Translations under genes and position numbers: made by a program
Assembly: GCA_937897085.1 (NCBI GenBank)
Contig: CALCOR010000306.1
Coordinates: 1 to 8,390 of the forward strand
DNA: 8,390 nt
Direction of reading: 5' to 3'
DNA from: an uncultured euryarchaeote
GTDB lineage: Archaea; Thermoplasmatota; Poseidoniia; Poseidoniales; Thalassarchaeaceae
Shown here: positions 6,856 to 8,390 of the stretch, piece after piece
Numbering within the stretch: position 1 is the stretch's first letter
Layout: each line of letters opens with the position of its first letter
Notes under the pieces: model-generated
Databases searched by the model: none
The model's input: the letters and a program-made list of their open reading frames with translations, nothing else
What the model was told of the DNA's origin: nothing

Positions 6856-6902
6856 CCGAGAGCCGCTGGCCTAGTCAGCCACCGGGAGACCGGTGAACTC
6901 GG
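6856..6902 (+). promoter_or_regulatory. Possible structured leader (three-way junction) of the ribosomal operon
   Basis: Three helices can form together. The outer stem pairs CCGAG (6856-6860) with CTCGG (6898-6902). The first inner hairpin pairs GCTGGC (6865-6870) with GTCAGC (6874-6879), loop CTA, with one G-U pair. The second pairs CACCGG (6880-6885) with CCGGTG (6890-6895) around GAGA, a GNRA tetraloop. The inner hairpins abut with no spare base, allowing coaxial stacking, and the 3' side ends 11 bases before the rps13 ATG. It may be a binding site for a ribosomal protein or a translation control. A caution is that a start near 6866 from the TATA box at 6837 would leave out the outer stem's 5' arm. 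Confidence 0.4.
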
Positions 6903-6913
6903 GGGAACCGAAT

Positions 6914-7390
6914 ATGGCACGAGCAGACGATGTTGAGCGCGGTGCTGATTTCAAGTACATTCTTCGGCTTGCCAACTCCGACGTCGACGGATTACGCCAG
7001 ATAGCGATGGGTCTTACCGGCATCAAGGGCGTCGGCATTCGGACCGCCGTCTCGCTGTGTGACAATGCCAACATCCCGCGGGACAAACTCGGTGGCGATC
7101 TGACCGATGAGGAGGAGAAAGCGCTCGAGGAAGCGCTCGAATCTCATCCTGAGGCGGTTCCGGAGTGGATGCTCAACCGCCAGCGGGACTTCGCTACAGG
7201 TGAGGAGCTGCATCTGTTTGCTCAGGAGGTCACAATGACCCAGAAAGATGACATCGATCGCATGCGCGCTGCCAAGAGTTACCGCGGCGTCAGGCACGCC
7301 AGCGGTGCACGAGTGCGAGGCCAGCGAACCAGATCCAACGGACGCACGGGCCTCACTCTCGGTGTCGAGAAGAAGAAGAAGGAGACTTGA
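6914..7390 (+). CDS. rps13: Small ribosomal subunit protein uS13, archaeal type
   Basis: uS13 sits in the head of the 30S subunit and contacts 16S rRNA, the large subunit bridge and P-site tRNA. The 158-residue product has the usual archaeal length. It shows the helix-hairpin-helix segment GLTGIKGVGIRTA (33-45), the central VPEWMLNRQRDFATGE (82-97; archaeal proteins have EVPEWL.N...D..TG), DDIDRMRAAKSYRGVRH (112-128) and the rRNA-binding tail RVRGQRTRSNGRTG (133-146), then a Lys-rich end. I start it at ATG 6914 (MARADDVERG). An in-frame GTG at 6893 would add seven residues, but it lies inside the arm of a leader hairpin and the extra residues do not fit the family. Upstream GGGGGAA (6901-6907) is only a weak Shine-Dalgarno match. 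It is the first gene of the operon, 10 bases before rps4. Confidence 0.97.
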   Translation: MARADDVERGADFKYILRLANSDVDGLRQIAMGLTGIKGVGIRTAVSLCDNANIPRDKLGGDLTDEEEKALEEALESHPEAVPEWMLNRQRDFATGEELHLFAQEVTMTQKDDIDRMRAAKSYRGVRHASGARVRGQRTRSNGRTGLTLGVEKKKKET

Positions 7391-7395
7391 GGTGA
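7389..7395 (+). promoter_or_regulatory. Shine-Dalgarno site for rps4
   Basis: GAGGTGA overlaps the last two bases of the rps13 stop codon and ends 5 bases before the rps4 ATG at 7401. It complements the 3' end of archaeal 16S rRNA and fixes that start. Confidence 0.8.
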
Positions 7396-7400
7396 ACTAG

Positions 7401-8165
7401 ATGGGACATCCGAGATTCTCCAAGCGTCGCTGGCAGGGGCCTAAACACCCATGGATGTCCGAGCGAATCATTGAGGAGAAACAGTTGATTGTCAACTACG
7501 GTCTGGGCAATGGCAAGGGCATTGGCGGCCACCGTGAAATCTGGAAGGCGCGCAGTAAGTTGCGTCGTTGGCGCCAGAACGCCATGAAGTTGATTGGAAG
7601 GGTTGATTCCACCGAAGGCCACTTCGCCCGCGAGAAACAGGACTTGATCAACTCGCTGCAGCGACGCGGGCTTCTCGGTGAAGGAGCGCAGATAGACGAC
7701 GTGCTGCGCCTCAAGGTCGATCACGTCCTAGCTCGCCGCCTGCAATCGCAGGTCTACTTCAAGGGCCTCGCCTCGAGCATGTCGCAGGCTCGCCAACTGT
7801 TGGTGCACAACCATATCTCCATCGGTGACCAGGTGATGACCGTACCCAGTTACATCATCACCAGCATTGAGGAGGAGCGCCTCAACTATCACCCCGCTTC
7901 TTTACTACACGATGATGCGAAGTGTCGATGCAAAAAGTGTGGCGGGAAATCTGATAAATCATGCAATAAAGACACTATAGGCTCCAATCACCCGATTAGA
8001 ATGTCGATTGAAGAAAGACGATTGACGGCTGAATATGGTGAAGATGAGCTTGAGATGCCGGCAGGGCAGGAAGCACCCGAACAGGATGACGTGGCCATTA
8101 TTGCCGAAGCGGCCGCCGCCGCTCCCTCAGCTGAGGATACTACAGTAGCTGGAGGTGAAGCCTGA
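7401..8165 (+). CDS. rps4: Small ribosomal subunit protein uS4, with long C-terminal extension carrying a Cys cluster
   Basis: uS4 is a primary 16S rRNA binder that nucleates 30S body assembly and lines the mRNA entry. The archaeal N-terminus is clear (MGHPRFSKRRWQGPKHPWMS, 1-20, with PKHPW), followed by a helical part with QNAMKLIGR (59-67) and the S4 RNA-binding domain, about 108-165 (ARRLQSQVYFKGLASSMSQA, 111-130; HISIGDQVMTVPSYI, 138-152). The protein has 254 residues, whereas archaeal uS4 is usually about 170-200. The added part holds C175-x-C177-xx-C180-x7-C188, a possible zinc site, then a charged segment and an acidic Ala-rich tail (about 213-254). The DNA for residues about 174-213 is AT-rich: 38% GC at 7921-7980 and 45% at 7981-8040, against about 60% in the S4 domain. 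The start is fixed by the GAGGTGA site. The stop TGA (8163-8165) overlaps the rps11 ATG by one base. Confidence 0.95.
   Translation: MGHPRFSKRRWQGPKHPWMSERIIEEKQLIVNYGLGNGKGIGGHREIWKARSKLRRWRQNAMKLIGRVDSTEGHFAREKQDLINSLQRRGLLGEGAQIDDVLRLKVDHVLARRLQSQVYFKGLASSMSQARQLLVHNHISIGDQVMTVPSYIITSIEEERLNYHPASLLHDDAKCRCKKCGGKSDKSCNKDTIGSNHPIRMSIEERRLTAEYGEDELEMPAGQEAPEQDDVAIIAEAAAAAPSAEDTTVAGGEA
8151..8158 (+). promoter_or_regulatory. Shine-Dalgarno site for rps11
   Basis: GGAGGTGA is a full-length match to the archaeal anti-Shine-Dalgarno sequence and ends 6 bases before the ATG at 8165. It lies inside the last codons of rps4, so translation of the two genes is probably coupled. Confidence 0.88.
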
Positions 8166-8390
8166 TGACCGCCCGCACATGTGTTATTCATATCTACAGC
8201 TCGTACAACAACGTCCTGATGAACGCTACCGACCTGACTGGGGCTGAGATGATCGCCAAGTGTACCGGTGGCCAAGTCGTGAAGAAAGGCTCCGACAAGG
8301 GAAGCCAGTTCGCCGCCACCCGTGCGGCTGAGCGCATCGCTGAGGCAATCAACGATCGTGGCTTCACGCAGGCGATAGTTCGCTATCGCG
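8165..8390 (+). CDS. rps11: Small ribosomal subunit protein uS11, 5' part
   Basis: uS11 lies on the 30S platform near the mRNA exit and the Shine-Dalgarno helix. The visible 75 residues include the family hallmark HIYSSYNN (9-16), then ATDLTGAEMIAKCTGG (21-36) for the usual ITD.TGAE.I...SGG, and the helix AATRAAERIAEAINDRG (50-66). The gene runs off the right edge; archaeal uS11 is usually about 130 residues, so roughly 55 are missing, including the Gly/Arg-rich C-terminal tail. The start at ATG 8165 shares one base with the rps4 stop and is fixed by the strong GGAGGTGA site. Compared with common archaeal versions it lacks the Trp of the WGIAHI opening (TCVIHI here) and the charged loop after VVK is changed (KGSDKGSQF), a mildly divergent lineage form. 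An RNA polymerase subunit D gene would be expected next. Confidence 0.95.
   Translation, partial: MTARTCVIHIYSSYNNVLMNATDLTGAEMIAKCTGGQVVKKGSDKGSQFAATRAAERIAEAINDRGFTQAIVRYR

Noticed and set aside
6752..6860. tRNA or small structured RNA gene in the hairpin-rich spacer
   Set aside because: No cloverleaf, T-loop GTTCRANNC or CCA-type acceptor pattern is present; the hairpins are better described as a 3' end or leader structures.
6893..6913. GTG start adding seven residues to uS13
   Set aside because: The GTG lies in the 3' arm of a hairpin and the added MNSGEPN does not fit uS13; ATG 6914 gives the expected N-terminus.
7960..7982. AT-rich ATAAA...ACTATAGG inside rps4 as an internal promoter for rps11
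   Set aside because: It is about 185 bases before rps11, lies in the generally AT-rich extension, and rps11 has a strong Shine-Dalgarno site and a one-base overlap pointing to cotranscription.

Overview
The window is archaeal chromosomal DNA of roughly 60% GC. The right end carries uS13, uS4 and uS11 in the order rps13-rps4-rps11, which is the archaeal arrangement (bacteria place these genes differently), and the three proteins read as archaeal types. Shine-Dalgarno sites of the GGAGGTGA type precede rps4 and rps11. AT-rich boxes about 29 bases before other starts suggest leaderless transcripts. GC content, the large lineage-type membrane protein and the acidic extracytoplasmic protein would suit a marine euryarchaeote such as Marine Group II (Poseidoniales), but that placement is inference and no marker here proves it.

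Layout. (1) Positions 1-110, minus strand: first 36 codons of a gene that looks like ATP-dependent phosphoenolpyruvate carboxykinase (pckA), running off the left edge. (2) 111-264: a divergent promoter region with GC-rich palindromes and one weak TATA-like box for each direction. (3) 265-4320: a 1351-residue protein with about 35 predicted membrane spans in two membrane modules, each preceded by a soluble segment; the two soluble segments resemble each other. (4) 4321-4417: a spacer with a nested inverted repeat. (5) 4418-5374: a one-span membrane-anchored protein with a beta-rich middle and a C-terminal FKBP-type peptidyl-prolyl isomerase domain. (6) 5396-6751: a class I SAM-dependent methyltransferase with a DPARP motif and a C-terminal region resembling the THUMP-like domain. 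(7) 6752-6913: a spacer with three successive inverted repeats, a TATA box and a possible three-way-junction leader. (8) 6914-8390: the ribosomal protein operon rps13-rps4-rps11, with rps11 cut by the right edge.

The ribosomal genes form a tight operon: 10 bases separate rps13 from rps4, and rps4 and rps11 overlap by one base. The giant membrane protein and the FKBP protein are codirectional and both envelope-located, so they may work together, the FKBP folding extracytoplasmic segments. The methyltransferase beside a ribosomal operon may act on RNA. Both links are inference.

No mobile element, CRISPR array, tRNA or rRNA is visible. The points most worth checking are the rps13 leader structure, a cysteine cluster in an AT-rich C-terminal extension of uS4, and the apparent module duplication in the giant membrane protein.
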